NCBI GenBank assembly: GCA_900762355.1
Contig: CAAFGE010000032.1
Span: 47,265-111,264 of the forward strand
DNA length: 64,000 nt
Direction: 5' to 3'
Source of the DNA: an uncultured Collinsella sp.
Lineage (GTDB): Bacteria; Actinomycetota; Coriobacteriia; Coriobacteriales; Coriobacteriaceae
Positions 28,096 to 36,212 of this stretch are shown here, piece after piece. Every line of letters starts with the position of its first letter. Position 1 is the stretch's first letter. Position numbers and translations under genes: made by a program. The notes beneath the pieces were generated by a model. That model searched no databases, was not told the origin of the DNA, and saw nothing but the letters and a program-made list of their open reading frames with translations.

Positions 28096-29137
28096 GGACA
28101 CCATAAGGCTCACGTCTATGACTGCCGCGAGCGGTTGAGCCGCTAAGCTGGCTCCCGGAGCCCTCGCCCAGGTCCTGGGCGACTTGCCCAATGTGCATAA
28201 CGACAACCTGCTCGTGGGGTTCGATACCTCCGACGATGCGAGCGTCTTTCGCGTTGGCGATAACTTGGGTCTCGTGCAGTCCATCGACTTCTTCCCGCCG
28301 ATGGTCGACGACCCGTTCCTGTTTGGCCAGATTGCCGCGGCCAACTCGCTGTCGGACATCTACGCCATGGGTGGACGACCGAGCCATGCCATGAACCTGC
28401 TCTGTATACCCAGTTGCCTGGGCGTCGAGGTTGCCGGTCAGATTCTGGCGGGCGGCGCCGACAAGTGCGTCGAGGCGGGTTGCTCCATCGCGGGCGGCCA
28501 TACCATCAACGACGACGAGCCCAAGTACGGCCTGTCCGTGAGCGGCTTTGTCGCGCTCGACCGCATACTCGCCAACAGCGGCGCACGCGTGGGCGATGTT
28601 CTGCTGCTGACCAAGGCGATCGGCTCGGGCATCATCACCACGGCCATTAAGGGCGAGCTCATCGAGCAGGACGAGGCCGCAGCCATGTTTGACTCGATGC
28701 GCACCCTTAACGAGGCCCCGATTCGCTTGGCCGAGGGACTCAAGCTTCACGGTTGCACCGACGTCACGGGCTTTGGTCTGATCGGGCACGCGTGCGAGAT
28801 GGCCGAGGGTTCGGGCGTGCAGATTGAGCTTGCGTCCGGAGTGGTGCCGCTCTTTGATCAGGTGCTCGACATGGCGCGTCTGGGCATTATCCCCGCGGGC
28901 TCCTACCGCAACCAGGACTTCTTTGGTCCGCGCGTGGCTGCCGACGAGGACCTGGAGCCGGGCATGCTGGATGCGCTGTACGATCCGCAGACCTCAGGTG
29001 GCCTGCTTATCGCGGCGCATGCTGCCGATGGGGATGAGCTTGCGCGCCGTCTGCATGCCGAAGGGCGTTTCGCCGCCGTCGTCGGTCGCGTGTGCGAGCC
29101 GGTGCCAGGCGGTCCTGCCGTCCACGTTGTCCGTTAA
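28088..29137 (+). CDS. selD: selenide, water dikinase (selenophosphate synthetase), selenocysteine-containing
   Basis: Read through an in-frame TGA (28136-28138), the product is 349 residues with Sec17 in AASGUAAKLAPG, the exact place of the catalytic Cys/Sec of SelD. The rest has NNDLLVG-like NDNLLVGFDTSDDASVF, FGQIAAANSLSDIYAMGG and TDVTGFGLIGHACEM. SelD makes selenophosphate from selenide and ATP. A hairpin candidate SECIS follows the TGA. ATG at 28088 follows GAAAGGGG and overlaps the glycosyltransferase stop. Without recoding the gene would be miscalled from 28184. Confidence 0.95.
28164..28182 (+). promoter_or_regulatory. candidate SECIS hairpin of selD
   Basis: TCGCCCAG (28164-28171) pairs perfectly with CTGGGCGA (28175-28182), presenting AGGTCCT at the tip, like the AGGUCU tip of the E. 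coli fdhF SECIS. The GGU begins 33 bases after the TGA, inside the known range for bacterial SECIS elements. Confidence 0.7.
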
Positions 29138-29194
29138 CGACACGTTTATTGAGCTATGTACCGTTCTAAAACGATTTATTCGAAAGGAAAAACT

Positions 29195-29821
29195 ATGTCT
29201 ACCAAAATTGAAGTCAATGCCATGGGCGATGCCTGCCCGCTGCCCGTCGTCAAGACGCTCAAAGCCCTGAAGCAGCTCGATGGCGAGGGCGCCGTCGTGA
29301 CCTCGGTCGATAACGAGACCGCTGTCAAGAACATCTCCAAGATGGCGCAGGAGAAGGGCTGCACGGCCTCGGTCGAGAAGGTCTCGGACGCCGAGTGGCA
29401 CGTGACTGTCGTGACCGCCGGTGCCGTGGCCGTTGCGGACCCCGAGCAGGACGGTGTTGCTTTTTGCGACGCCAGCGCCGGCAAGGGCAAACTCGTCATT
29501 TCCGTCTACACCGATTGCATGGGCCGTGGCGACGACGAGTTGGGCCACAAGCTCATGAAGGCGTTTATCTTTGCCGTGACGCAGCAGGAGGAGCTGCCCG
29601 CGACTATGCTGTTCTACAACGGCGGCGCCAAGCTCACCGTCGAGGGCTCGCCGGTGCTCGATGACCTGAAGGGCCTGGCCGAGCAGGGTGTCGAGATCCT
29701 CACCTGTGGTACCTGCCTCGACCACTATGGCATTAAAGACCAGCTTGCGGTGGGTGAGGTCACGAACATGTACGTGATCGTGGAGAAGATGGAGCAGGCC
29801 GTGCGCGTCGTGCGCCCGTAG
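29195..29821 (+). CDS. yedF: selenium metabolism protein YedF (TusA-DsrE fusion)
   Basis: The 208-residue protein has an N-terminal TusA/SirA-like domain with the DACPLPVVKTLKAL motif (Cys about residue 13) and a C-terminal DsrE-like domain with TCGTCLDHYG. YedF is a predicted sulfur/selenium carrier that co-occurs with SelD. It lies between selD and a DUF3343 gene. ATG at 29195 follows GAAAGGAAA. Confidence 0.9.
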   Translation: MSTKIEVNAMGDACPLPVVKTLKALKQLDGEGAVVTSVDNETAVKNISKMAQEKGCTASVEKVSDAEWHVTVVTAGAVAVADPEQDGVAFCDASAGKGKLVISVYTDCMGRGDDELGHKLMKAFIFAVTQQEELPATMLFYNGGAKLTVEGSPVLDDLKGLAEQGVEILTCGTCLDHYGIKDQLAVGEVTNMYVIVEKMEQAVRVVRP

Positions 29822-29840
29822 CGTATTGGTTGGAGTTGCC

Positions 29841-30092
29841 ATGAGGGAGAAGCGCCCGGCGCTTGTCATCACGTTTCCCACCACGGCGGCCGCCATGGGC
29901 TGCGAGTCCCTGTGCGTCGAGCGCGGCCTTCCCGGGCGAACGATTCCCGTGCCCGGGGAGGTCGCCGCTGGCTGCGGTCTGGCGTGGAAAGCCCTGCCTG
30001 CAGATGAGGAACTGCTACGCGGCGAGCTTGCCGCGGCAGGCGTTCCCACCGAGGGCTTTACCGTGATCGATATGTGGGAGGTCGTGCGATGA
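29841..30092 (+). CDS. DUF3343 putative Se/S carrier-like protein
   Basis: The 83-residue protein is a plain DUF3343 domain: ALVITFPTTAAAMGCESLC, LPGRTIPVPGEVAAGCGLAW and a basic/acidic tail. The conserved CGL cysteine and the Cys in GCESLC suggest a thiol-based carrier. The family is found with SelD, YedF and cysteine-desulfurase-like genes, as here. Its stop overlaps the next start (ATGA). A second, longer copy is at 57833. Confidence 0.82.
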   Translation: MREKRPALVITFPTTAAAMGCESLCVERGLPGRTIPVPGEVAAGCGLAWKALPADEELLRGELAAAGVPTEGFTVIDMWEVVR

Positions 30093-31228
30093 TCTACCTG
30101 GATAACGCGGCGACGACCATGCGCAAGCCGCAGACGGTCATCGATGCCGTGACGCAGGCGATGTGCTCGCTCGGCAATGCCGGGCGCGGTGCCACGTCTG
30201 GTGCCCTCGATGCCGCTCGTACGATTCACGCTTGCCGTGCCAAGCTCGCGCACCTTTTGGGTTGCCCGAGGGCGGACCATGTGTGCTTTACGCCCAACTC
30301 TACGGCGGCGCTCAACACCGCCATCAACGGGGTGGTGCGCCCCGGCGACCGCGTGGTCACGACGGTGCTCGAGCACAACTCGGTGCTACGCCCGCTCAAT
30401 CGCCTGGCGACTGAACAGGGTGTGACGGTTGAGTATGCGGGCTGTGATACCAACGGCGTGCTCGACTACGACGAGCTCGAGCGGCTAGTCACGCCCGGTA
30501 CGCGTGCCGTGGTTGTGACGCACGCCTCCAATGTGACCGGCAACGCGGTCGACATTGCGCGCGTTACCGCCATTGCCCATGCGGCCGGCGCGCTCGTGAT
30601 GGTCGATGCCTCGCAGTCTGCCGGCACGACGCATATCGATATGCAGGCCATGGGGCTCGACGTCGTGTGCTTTACCGGCCACAAGGGGCTCATGGGTCCA
30701 CAGGGCACCGGCGGCCTGGCCGTGGCGGAGGGCGTTGACGTGGCTCCGTGGGCCATGGGCGGCACGGGCGTGCACAGCTTCGATGCACTGCAGCCGCTTG
30801 AGTGGCCCACGCGCCTTGAGGCGGGTACGCTCAACGGTCACGGCATCGCGGGACTTTCCGCAGGTCTCGACTTTATCGAGGCCCAGGGCGGGGTCGAGGC
30901 GATTGCGGCGCATGAGCGCGCGCTTGCCGAGTGCTTCCTCGCCGGCGTTCGCGAAATCCCCGGCATTGCGCTCTACGGTGCGTTTGATCAGCCTGCGCGC
31001 TCGGCGATCGTCTCACTCAACGTGGGCGATATCGACTCTGCCGAGATCTCGGACGCGCTTATGCAAGGGTGGGGGATTGCGACGCGCCCCGGTGCCCATT
31101 GCGCTCCGCTCATGCACCGCGCGCTCGGGACCGAGCGCCAGGGTATCGTTCGCTTCTCGTTTGGGTATTTCAACACGGCCGAGGAAGTCGACACCGCGAT
31201 TGACGCTTTGCGCGATTTAGCCTGCTAG
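30089..31228 (+). CDS. cysteine desulfurase-like class V aminotransferase (EF2568 type)
   Basis: The 379-residue PLP enzyme begins MIYLDNAATTMRKPQTV. The PLP lysine is in CFTGHKGLMGPQG and the catalytic cysteine in RPGAHCAPLMHRALG. It fits the cysteine-desulfurase family that neighbours SelD in many anaerobes and, in Enterococcus faecalis, the orphan-SelD region. It may deliver selenium from selenocysteine or sulfur from cysteine; the sequence does not decide. Start overlaps the DUF3343 stop. A terminator follows. Confidence 0.87.
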   Translation: MIYLDNAATTMRKPQTVIDAVTQAMCSLGNAGRGATSGALDAARTIHACRAKLAHLLGCPRADHVCFTPNSTAALNTAINGVVRPGDRVVTTVLEHNSVLRPLNRLATEQGVTVEYAGCDTNGVLDYDELERLVTPGTRAVVVTHASNVTGNAVDIARVTAIAHAAGALVMVDASQSAGTTHIDMQAMGLDVVCFTGHKGLMGPQGTGGLAVAEGVDVAPWAMGGTGVHSFDALQPLEWPTRLEAGTLNGHGIAGLSAGLDFIEAQGGVEAIAAHERALAECFLAGVREIPGIALYGAFDQPARSAIVSLNVGDIDSAEISDALMQGWGIATRPGAHCAPLMHRALGTERQGIVRFSFGYFNTAEEVDTAIDALRDLAC

Positions 31229-31242
31229 AGCGTATATACTTG

Positions 31243-31272
31243 CGGGACAGGTCTTTTGCCCGTCCCGTTTTT
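31243..31272 (+). terminator. terminator of the selD-yedF-DUF3343-desulfurase unit
   Basis: CGGGAC (31243-31248) pairs with GTCCCG (31262-31267), followed by TTTTT. It is the first clear terminator after 16.1 kb. Confidence 0.75.
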
Positions 31273-31295
31273 GTTTCGACCCGAAAGGTGTGCCT

Positions 31296-32654
31296 ATGGC
31301 CTCATCCGCCCCGCGCGGCCTGCGCTCCGACCATGTCGTTACCGTCGGCATTGCGCTGTTCTCGATGCTCTTTGGCGCCGGTAACCTCATCATTCCGCCG
31401 TTGCTGGCACTTCAGGCCGGCACAGCCACGCCGCTTGCCATGATCGGCTTTTTGATTGCCGCTATCGGTCTGCCTGTTATGGGCTTTATCGCCGTCGCGC
31501 TCGCCGGAACGGCGCGTGAGCTTGCCGGCCGCGTGCACCCCAAGTTCGGTGAGTTCTTTGTCGCGGCGGTGTATCTGGCCATCGGCCCGTGCCTGGCTAT
31601 TCCGCGCACGAGCTCCACGGCCTTCGAAATGCTGGTGCCGCTGCTGCCCGAGGGCGTTTCGCTCGGCGCAGCACGTCTGGTGTTTGCCATCGGGTTCTTC
31701 GTCGTCGCGTTTGTGCTCACGCTGCGCCCAGGTGTCATCACGCGCGTGCTCGGCCGCATTACGGGCCCCGCGCTCATCGCGCTCATCGTGCTGGTCGTGG
31801 GTGCTGCCGTGATCTCGCCGCTGGGACCGGCTGCCACGCCGCAGGCCCCCTACAATGCCGGTGCCGCCGTGCAGGGCTTCTTGACCGGCTACCAGACCAT
31901 GGACCTGCTTGCGTCGCTCGCCTTCGGCATCATCATCGCCGAGACCATCCATGAGCTGGGCGTTACCGACGACAAGCGCGTCGCTTTTGAGATATCGCGT
32001 TCCGGTGTGATCGCCGGCGTGCTCATGGCCATCATCTACTGCGGCTTGGGCCTTGCCGGCATGCAGCTCGGCACCGTGATGCCCGATGCCACCAACGGCG
32101 CCGCAATCCTTGCCCGCTCGGCCTCCATGCACTTTGGTCTGGCCGGCACGGTCGTGGTCTTCGCTATCTTCTTCCTCGCCTGTATGAACGTGTGTATCGG
32201 CCTTATCAGCTGCTGCTCGCGCTACTTCTGCGAGACGTATGTGGTCGAAGGGGGAGCGGATGTTTCCGAGGAGGCCATGCGCCGCCCCTTTGCGATTCTC
32301 GCCTTTGTGTTCGCGGCGTTTTCGTGCGTGCTCTCCAACGTGGGCCTCGACGTGATTCTTATGTTCTCGGTGCCTATGCTCAACGCCTTGTATCCCGTTG
32401 CCATCGTACTGGTACTGATGGGCCTGGTGCACGGCTTTTGCGACGCTCATCCGCAGGTGTGGGTGTGGGTCGGCGGCGTGGTTGCTGTGCAGAGTGTGAT
32501 CACCTCGGTCCGCGATGCGTTCTTTGCGGGTGCGTGGCTGCCGTTCGATGTGCTGCCGCTTGCGGACATTGGAGCCGCGTGGGCGCCGGTTGCCGTGGTT
32601 GCCTTTGTGATCGGTCTGCTCCATAGTCGTTTTGTCGCACATTCGAGGAGCTAA
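31296..32654 (+). CDS. brnQ: branched-chain amino acid:cation symporter
   Basis: The 452-residue membrane protein has about 12 hydrophobic segments and BrnQ family stretches: GIALFSMLFGAGNLIIPP at the N-terminus, IPRTSSTAFEM and GYQTMDLLASLAFG. It imports Leu, Ile and Val with Na+ or H+. ATG at 31296 lies 6 bases after GAAAGGTG. It forms its own unit between a terminator and the tRNA promoter. Confidence 0.9.
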   Translation: MASSAPRGLRSDHVVTVGIALFSMLFGAGNLIIPPLLALQAGTATPLAMIGFLIAAIGLPVMGFIAVALAGTARELAGRVHPKFGEFFVAAVYLAIGPCLAIPRTSSTAFEMLVPLLPEGVSLGAARLVFAIGFFVVAFVLTLRPGVITRVLGRITGPALIALIVLVVGAAVISPLGPAATPQAPYNAGAAVQGFLTGYQTMDLLASLAFGIIIAETIHELGVTDDKRVAFEISRSGVIAGVLMAIIYCGLGLAGMQLGTVMPDATNGAAILARSASMHFGLAGTVVVFAIFFLACMNVCIGLISCCSRYFCETYVVEGGADVSEEAMRRPFAILAFVFAAFSCVLSNVGLDVILMFSVPMLNALYPVAIVLVLMGLVHGFCDAHPQVWVWVGGVVAVQSVITSVRDAFFAGAWLPFDVLPLADIGAAWAPVAVVAFVIGLLHSRFVAHSRS

Positions 32655-32665
32655 GGCATCAATGC

Positions 32666-32694
32666 TTGCACAGGCGGGGAGTCTCCCCTATAAT
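32666..32694 (+). promoter_or_regulatory. sigma70-type promoter of the tRNA-Pro/tRNA-Gly unit
   Basis: TTGCAC (32666-32671) and TATAAT (32689-32694) are separated by the ideal 17 bases and lie about 50 bases before tRNA-Pro. Confidence 0.8.
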
Positions 32695-32745
32695 TTCCTT
32701 CGCTTTGGGACACGCAAGGTTTAGACCTTAGCTGCTCAACACCTT

Positions 32746-32822
32746 CGGGACGTGGCGCAGTTTGGTAGCGCGCCTGCTTTGGGAGCAGGATGTCGCAGGT
32801 TCAAATCCTGTCGTCCCGACCA
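32746..32822 (+). tRNA. tRNA-Pro (TGG anticodon)
   Basis: The 77-base sequence folds as a cloverleaf with acceptor CGGGACG/CGTCCCG, anticodon stem CCTGC/GCAGG with loop TTTGGGA (anticodon TGG) and T arm CAGGTTCAAATCCTG. CCA is encoded. It is followed after 6 bases by tRNA-Gly. Confidence 0.96.
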
Positions 32823-32828
32823 TATCTT

Positions 32829-32902
32829 GCGGGCGTAGTTCAATGGTAGAACCCCAGCCTTCCAAGCTGATGACGCGGGTTCGATTCCCGTCGCCCGCTC
32901 CA
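32829..32902 (+). tRNA. tRNA-Gly (TCC anticodon)
   Basis: The 74-base sequence has acceptor GCGGGCG/CGCCCGC, anticodon loop CTTCCAA (TCC) and T arm CGGGTTCGATTCCCG, with encoded CCA. The outermost anticodon-stem pair is C-A. A terminator follows. Confidence 0.95.
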
Positions 32903-32914
32903 TAAGATAGTTTT

Positions 32915-32950
32915 AACGGCTTTGGCTCTATTTGGTGCCAGAGCCGTTTT
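32915..32950 (+). terminator. terminator of the tRNA unit
   Basis: AACGGCTTTGGC (from 32915) pairs with GCCAGAGCCGTT with one mismatch and ends in a T run. Confidence 0.85.
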
Positions 32951-32982
32951 CATATACATGCCGGGACCCCCATCCCCTCCTA

Positions 32983-33049
32983 AGTTGCGGTGAAATACGG
33001 ACTGTTTTCCGGCTTTTATGGCCCATGTAGTCCGTATTTCACCGCAACT
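32983..33049. repeat. palindromic repeat, family 1 copy B
   Basis: A perfect 21-bp inverted repeat (arms 32983-33003 and 33029-33049) with core TTGCGGTGAAATACGGACT. It lies upstream of the gene at 33235 in a 332-base gap that otherwise holds the tRNA terminator and an AT-rich stretch near 33110-33120 that may be promoter sequence. Confidence 0.88.
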
Positions 33050-33234
33050 ATTTGTAAGGTTGGATTCCGATGCCGTTGGGAGGGTCGTAGCGACCGTCTA
33101 CCGAGAGTGTAAATATTTTTTGAACCTCTGACCTGCGACGTCAAGCTTTTGGTCAGCTTTTGGCAAGGCCTACGGACGGAAGCATGCGATAGCGTAATGG
33201 TATTCTCTCCGCCGTGACGGTTATGGGGTTGGCC

Positions 33235-34236
33235 ATGCTCGATAAAGGCAAACATATTCCGCAGTCATATGCAAGGATGCTATTCTCGGCCCTTGGAATT
33301 CATCAAGATGGACAGCTGCTTATAACAATTGATCCTTGGGATGAACGCCGTGCGCGCGAGCTTATGCAGGAAGAGCTCATGCTTCGTCTTTACAACCATG
33401 TGTATGCGGATCCGGTCTATTGGAATAATCTTGGGGTTGAAGATCGCATCTTTCAGCTGGCATCCGCTATTGCGGTCGTTGAACCGGATGCTGTGTTTTG
33501 CGGATCGACGGCAGCGCTGCTCTACGGCATCGGCTCTGCGTATACGCTACTGGATAAAGTGCAAGTGCTGCTGCCGCGGTCTACAAGGCGTGATACGTAT
33601 GAGTTCGTTGAATACAAGCGCTGGCGGGCGGGCGAAGTGTGGCGGCTCGGTCTGTTTACGCTGACGGATCCGTATCGAACGGTTGTTGATATCGCCCGAA
33701 CGAGCGCCTTTCGCTATGCGCTGGGCTATGTCGATGGCTTGGCCCGTGAGTACGATGTCGAACGCGAAGAGCTGCGAGCATATGCGCAGGCAAATTGCCG
33801 AGGGCTGCATGGCATCGCGCGTGCTTTTGACGTTTTTGAGCATATGGACTGCAGGTCAGACAATGGCGGCGAGTCCGAGGCGAGAGCAGCGATGATTCTC
33901 GCTGGGGTTGCCGCGCCTGAGCTTCAAGTTGAGATAACGCGACCGGGAAACGCTGGTTATTATCTAGCAGATTATGGCTGGCAGATGCCAGACGGATCAT
34001 GGACGCTGGCAGAGCTGCATGGGCTGGGTAAGTTTGAAGACGAAGCTCAAGATGATCCAGAGCAAGCGGCGGCAAAAACCTATCGAGCGGCCCTCATGCG
34101 CGACGCGAACCTTCGTGCCATGGGCCACAACGTCATTCATTTCAAACTTTCGGACACCTACGACGTAGAATCGTTCGGTGCCATGATGCGCGGTTACGGC
34201 ATTCCGACAACAAAACCCTACGCCGACTCCCGATAG
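33235..34236 (+). CDS. unknown protein, AbiEi-like N-terminus and endonuclease-like C-terminus
   Basis: I do not recognise a defined family with certainty. The N-terminal half (AVFCGSTAALLYGIG, DKVQVLLP, FTLTDPYRTVVDIAR) resembles AbiEi-type antitoxin or abortive-infection proteins. The C-terminal third (EARAAMILAGV, YLADYGWQMPDG, AELHGLGKF, DANLRAMGHNVIHFK) has the E...D...E/K spacing of DUF559-like very-short-patch-repair nuclease folds. ATG at 33235 follows GGGG at 6 bases; ATG 33223 is possible. Codon use is less GC-rich than its neighbours. It is bracketed by palindrome copies B and C. Confidence 0.6.
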   Translation: MLDKGKHIPQSYARMLFSALGIHQDGQLLITIDPWDERRARELMQEELMLRLYNHVYADPVYWNNLGVEDRIFQLASAIAVVEPDAVFCGSTAALLYGIGSAYTLLDKVQVLLPRSTRRDTYEFVEYKRWRAGEVWRLGLFTLTDPYRTVVDIARTSAFRYALGYVDGLAREYDVEREELRAYAQANCRGLHGIARAFDVFEHMDCRSDNGGESEARAAMILAGVAAPELQVEITRPGNAGYYLADYGWQMPDGSWTLAELHGLGKFEDEAQDDPEQAAAKTYRAALMRDANLRAMGHNVIHFKLSDTYDVESFGAMMRGYGIPTTKPYADSR

Positions 34237-34262
34237 CGAAATCGTTCGCAGCCAACCTTCAA

Positions 34263-34333
34263 TAAGTTGCGGTGAAATACGGACTGTTGAGGCCTTTAAA
34301 GGCATGAAACAGTCCGTATTTCACCGCAACTTA
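34263..34333. repeat. palindromic repeat, family 1 copy C
   Basis: A perfect 26-bp inverted repeat (arms 34263-34288 and 34308-34333). The loop contains a second small palindrome (GCCTTTAAAGGC). The core is identical to copy B over the shared arm. It lies between convergent genes. Confidence 0.9.
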
Positions 34334-34377
34334 AGAGGGGATGGGGTTGAGGGACGGGCGATGCCGTTGCCTGTCGG

Positions 34378-34875
34378 TTAGTGGCGACCGTGGTGGCGGA
34401 GCTTGTCGATGGTGGAGTCGGTGCTGTGGCCGCGGGCGTCGGTGCTGCGGCTGCGGGCTTCGGCGACGCGGTCGCGGGCGTCGGCGGCGGTTTGGCGTTT
34501 ACGGCGGTAATCGATCATGCCTTGGATGATGGGCTTGCCAAAGCTCACGACATCATCGTTGTAGATGGCGGTTCGGGCTGCGAGGAGGCAGTCGGTAAAG
34601 TCCATATGGGTCTTGCCGAAGAGTTTGACGGCAAGGGCGACAACGGTGGGCTCGTCGACCATGACGTCATCGAGCAGCCTTTTCATGGCCGCAGCAATCT
34701 CAACGCGGGGAACCTTATAGACGTCGCGCAGCGTGACCACGACGCGCGTGATGATTTCGGGGTAGACACGAGCAGTGCGCGTGGCGATGACCTTGGCGGC
34801 GCGCGGTGACAGAACTTCGTCGTCGTCAAGCAGGTAGCGTAGGATGACGGTCTCGTCGATGATGGTGCTACTCAT
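34378..34875 (-). CDS. PIN-domain toxin-like protein
   Basis: The 165-residue protein has a PIN-type start IIDETVILRYLL (Asp7) and a central MDFTDCLLAA with the second conserved acid. The usual TFD near the end of the domain is SFG here, so the third acidic residue seems lost, which may weaken nuclease activity. After about residue 125 a low-complexity basic tail follows (repeated ARDR/ARSRSTDARGHSTDS). Its start overlaps the stop of the antitoxin gene by 8 bases. Confidence 0.75.
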   Translation of the reverse strand: MSSTIIDETVILRYLLDDDEVLSPRAAKVIATRTARVYPEIITRVVVTLRDVYKVPRVEIAAAMKRLLDDVMVDEPTVVALAVKLFGKTHMDFTDCLLAARTAIYNDDVVSFGKPIIQGMIDYRRKRQTAADARDRVAEARSRSTDARGHSTDSTIDKLRHHGRH

Positions 34876-35191
34876 GGATATCTACTTCCTCGGGGCCCAA
34901 AATCGAATCGTCACTTTCTGTGGCAAGGTATTCAATCCAGGCATTGCGCTCCTCGGCGCGGCGATTGGGGTCACCATATGCTTTGAGCGATCCATAGGCG
35001 GCGGTGCCGTCCTTTGAGCGCACGGCGACCGGCTGAAAGGGGAGCTTGCGCATCAAAATGCTTTGCGCGACAAATAAACGGACAGCCTCGGCGAGCGATG
35101 TGCCCATGGCGTCGTAGAGACGCTCGGCATGCTGTTTGTCCTCTTCGCGAATGCGCACCTGCAGGATGGCTCGTTTTTGCGTCGATGACAT
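34868..35191 (-). CDS. RelB/DinJ-family antitoxin
   Basis: The 107-residue protein starts with a ribbon-helix-helix segment (KRAILQVRIREEDKQHAERL, about residues 5-24), with GTSLAEAVRLFVAQSI as the second helix region, as in RelB/DinJ. The C-terminal part is acidic and would bind the PIN toxin. ATG at 35191 follows AAGGGGGC; the longer start at 35239 overlaps operator-like repeats. It is the first gene of the toxin-antitoxin operon and probably autoregulates it. Confidence 0.75.
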   Translation of the reverse strand: MSSTQKRAILQVRIREEDKQHAERLYDAMGTSLAEAVRLFVAQSILMRKLPFQPVAVRSKDGTAAYGSLKAYGDPNRRAEERNAWIEYLATESDDSILGPEEVDIHE

Positions 35192-35202
35192 CACTGGCCC
35201 CC

Positions 35203-35344
35203 TTAATGAGCGTGCAATATGAATGGTCAAATACAACATTGGCTAATAATAGCCAATCTTATAACCACTGCTTTATTGCACTCAAGTTAATGAGCGCGAA
35301 ATATATATCAAACGTATTACATCCTTTATAAACGAGCGTGAAAT
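35203..35344. promoter_or_regulatory. three repeated boxes upstream of the antitoxin gene
   Basis: TTAATGAGCGTGCAATAT (35203-35220), TTAATGAGCGCGAAATAT (35287-35304) and AACGAGCGTGAAAT (35331-35344) are imperfect direct repeats in an AT-rich stretch. They may be binding sites for the RelB-like ribbon-helix-helix protein. GTATTACAT at about 35313 and ATGTAATAC at about 35362 form a spaced inverted repeat nearby. Confidence 0.45.
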
Positions 35345-35415
35345 CTCCCCTGGATTTACGCATGTAATACACTCACCTTTATAGCTTCTAGAGAATAATT
35401 CCAACCTGCCAAAAC

Positions 35416-35441
35416 CCCTGCAATACACCCGTATTGCAGGG
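35416..35441 (+). promoter_or_regulatory. perfect palindrome upstream of the formate hydrogenlyase operon
   Basis: CCCTGCAATAC and GTATTGCAGGG flank ACCC, giving 11-bp perfect arms about 180 bases before the first gene. It has no T tract, so an operator or leader hairpin is more likely than a terminator. The rest of the 35192-35619 gap shows AT-rich sequence and no gene I can support. Confidence 0.5.
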
Positions 35442-35619
35442 CCTATGCTCAAGTTTGCCCCCTGCAACTGCGTATATTTAACCTGTATATCGTTGGAGGA
35501 ATTCTATCGAAGTGCCTGTTTCGCCGCATGCGCTCGATACGCCGATGCCGGACCACGGGCGGTCCGGGGCAACGTCGGCAGGGTCTCTCTGGCATGGGAT
35601 TCAGGAGGGAGTGAACAAC

Positions 35620-36138
35620 ATGGGCAATAAACGAGTCGTGGCTGATTCTTCACGCTGCATTGGGTGCCAAACCTGTATGGCGGCGTGCATCGAGGCTCAC
35701 GATATTCCCGGCAACATCGCCGCACCTCGCTTGCGCGTAACGCGCACCTACGAGATCTCCGCGCCGGTGGCATGTCACCACTGCGAGGACGCTCCGTGCG
35801 CGAAGGCCTGTCCTACGGGCGCCTTGTTCTTTGATCCAAAGAACCATCGTATCGGCGTCAACGAGGACAACTGCATCGGCTGCAAGAGCTGCGTCATGGC
35901 ATGCCCCTTTGGCGCCGTGAGCGTGGCGACCACGCAGGTCCCCGTCTTGATGGGTGACGTTCGCGTGGGTTCGCAGACTAAGAGCTTCGTGCTCAAGTGC
36001 GACCTGTGCGTGGACCGTCCCGGCGGTCCGGCGTGTGCCGAGGCGTGCCCGACCAAGGGCCTCACCCTGGTAGACGAGGAGCGTCTGGCAGAACTGACTG
36101 CCGAGCGTGCCCGCGCCACCATCGAAAACGAGGCGTAA
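35620..36138 (+). CDS. HydN-like ferredoxin, four [4Fe-4S] clusters
   Basis: The 172-residue protein has four Cys clusters: CIGCQTCMAAC, CHHCEDAPCAKAC, CIGCKSCVMAC and CDLCVDRPGGPACAEAC. This is the layout of HydN/HycB-type electron carriers. It precedes fdhF and likely passes electrons from formate dehydrogenase or helps its maturation. ATG at 35620 follows AGGAGGGA at 9-10 bases; an in-frame GTG at 35512 would add 36 residues unlike the family. Confidence 0.9.
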   Translation: MGNKRVVADSSRCIGCQTCMAACIEAHDIPGNIAAPRLRVTRTYEISAPVACHHCEDAPCAKACPTGALFFDPKNHRIGVNEDNCIGCKSCVMACPFGAVSVATTQVPVLMGDVRVGSQTKSFVLKCDLCVDRPGGPACAEACPTKGLTLVDEERLAELTAERARATIENEA

Positions 36139-36212
36139 GTGTCGGGCGACAGGCCCAATGATTGTCAAATAAGTACCGAGTATTCGGTAGCAGAGAAAGG
36201 AAGGAGGGTGTC

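Noticed and set aside
35512..35619. GTG start giving the HydN-like ferredoxin 36 extra residues
   Set aside because: The extra part is not family-like, and a good ribosome-binding site precedes ATG 35620.
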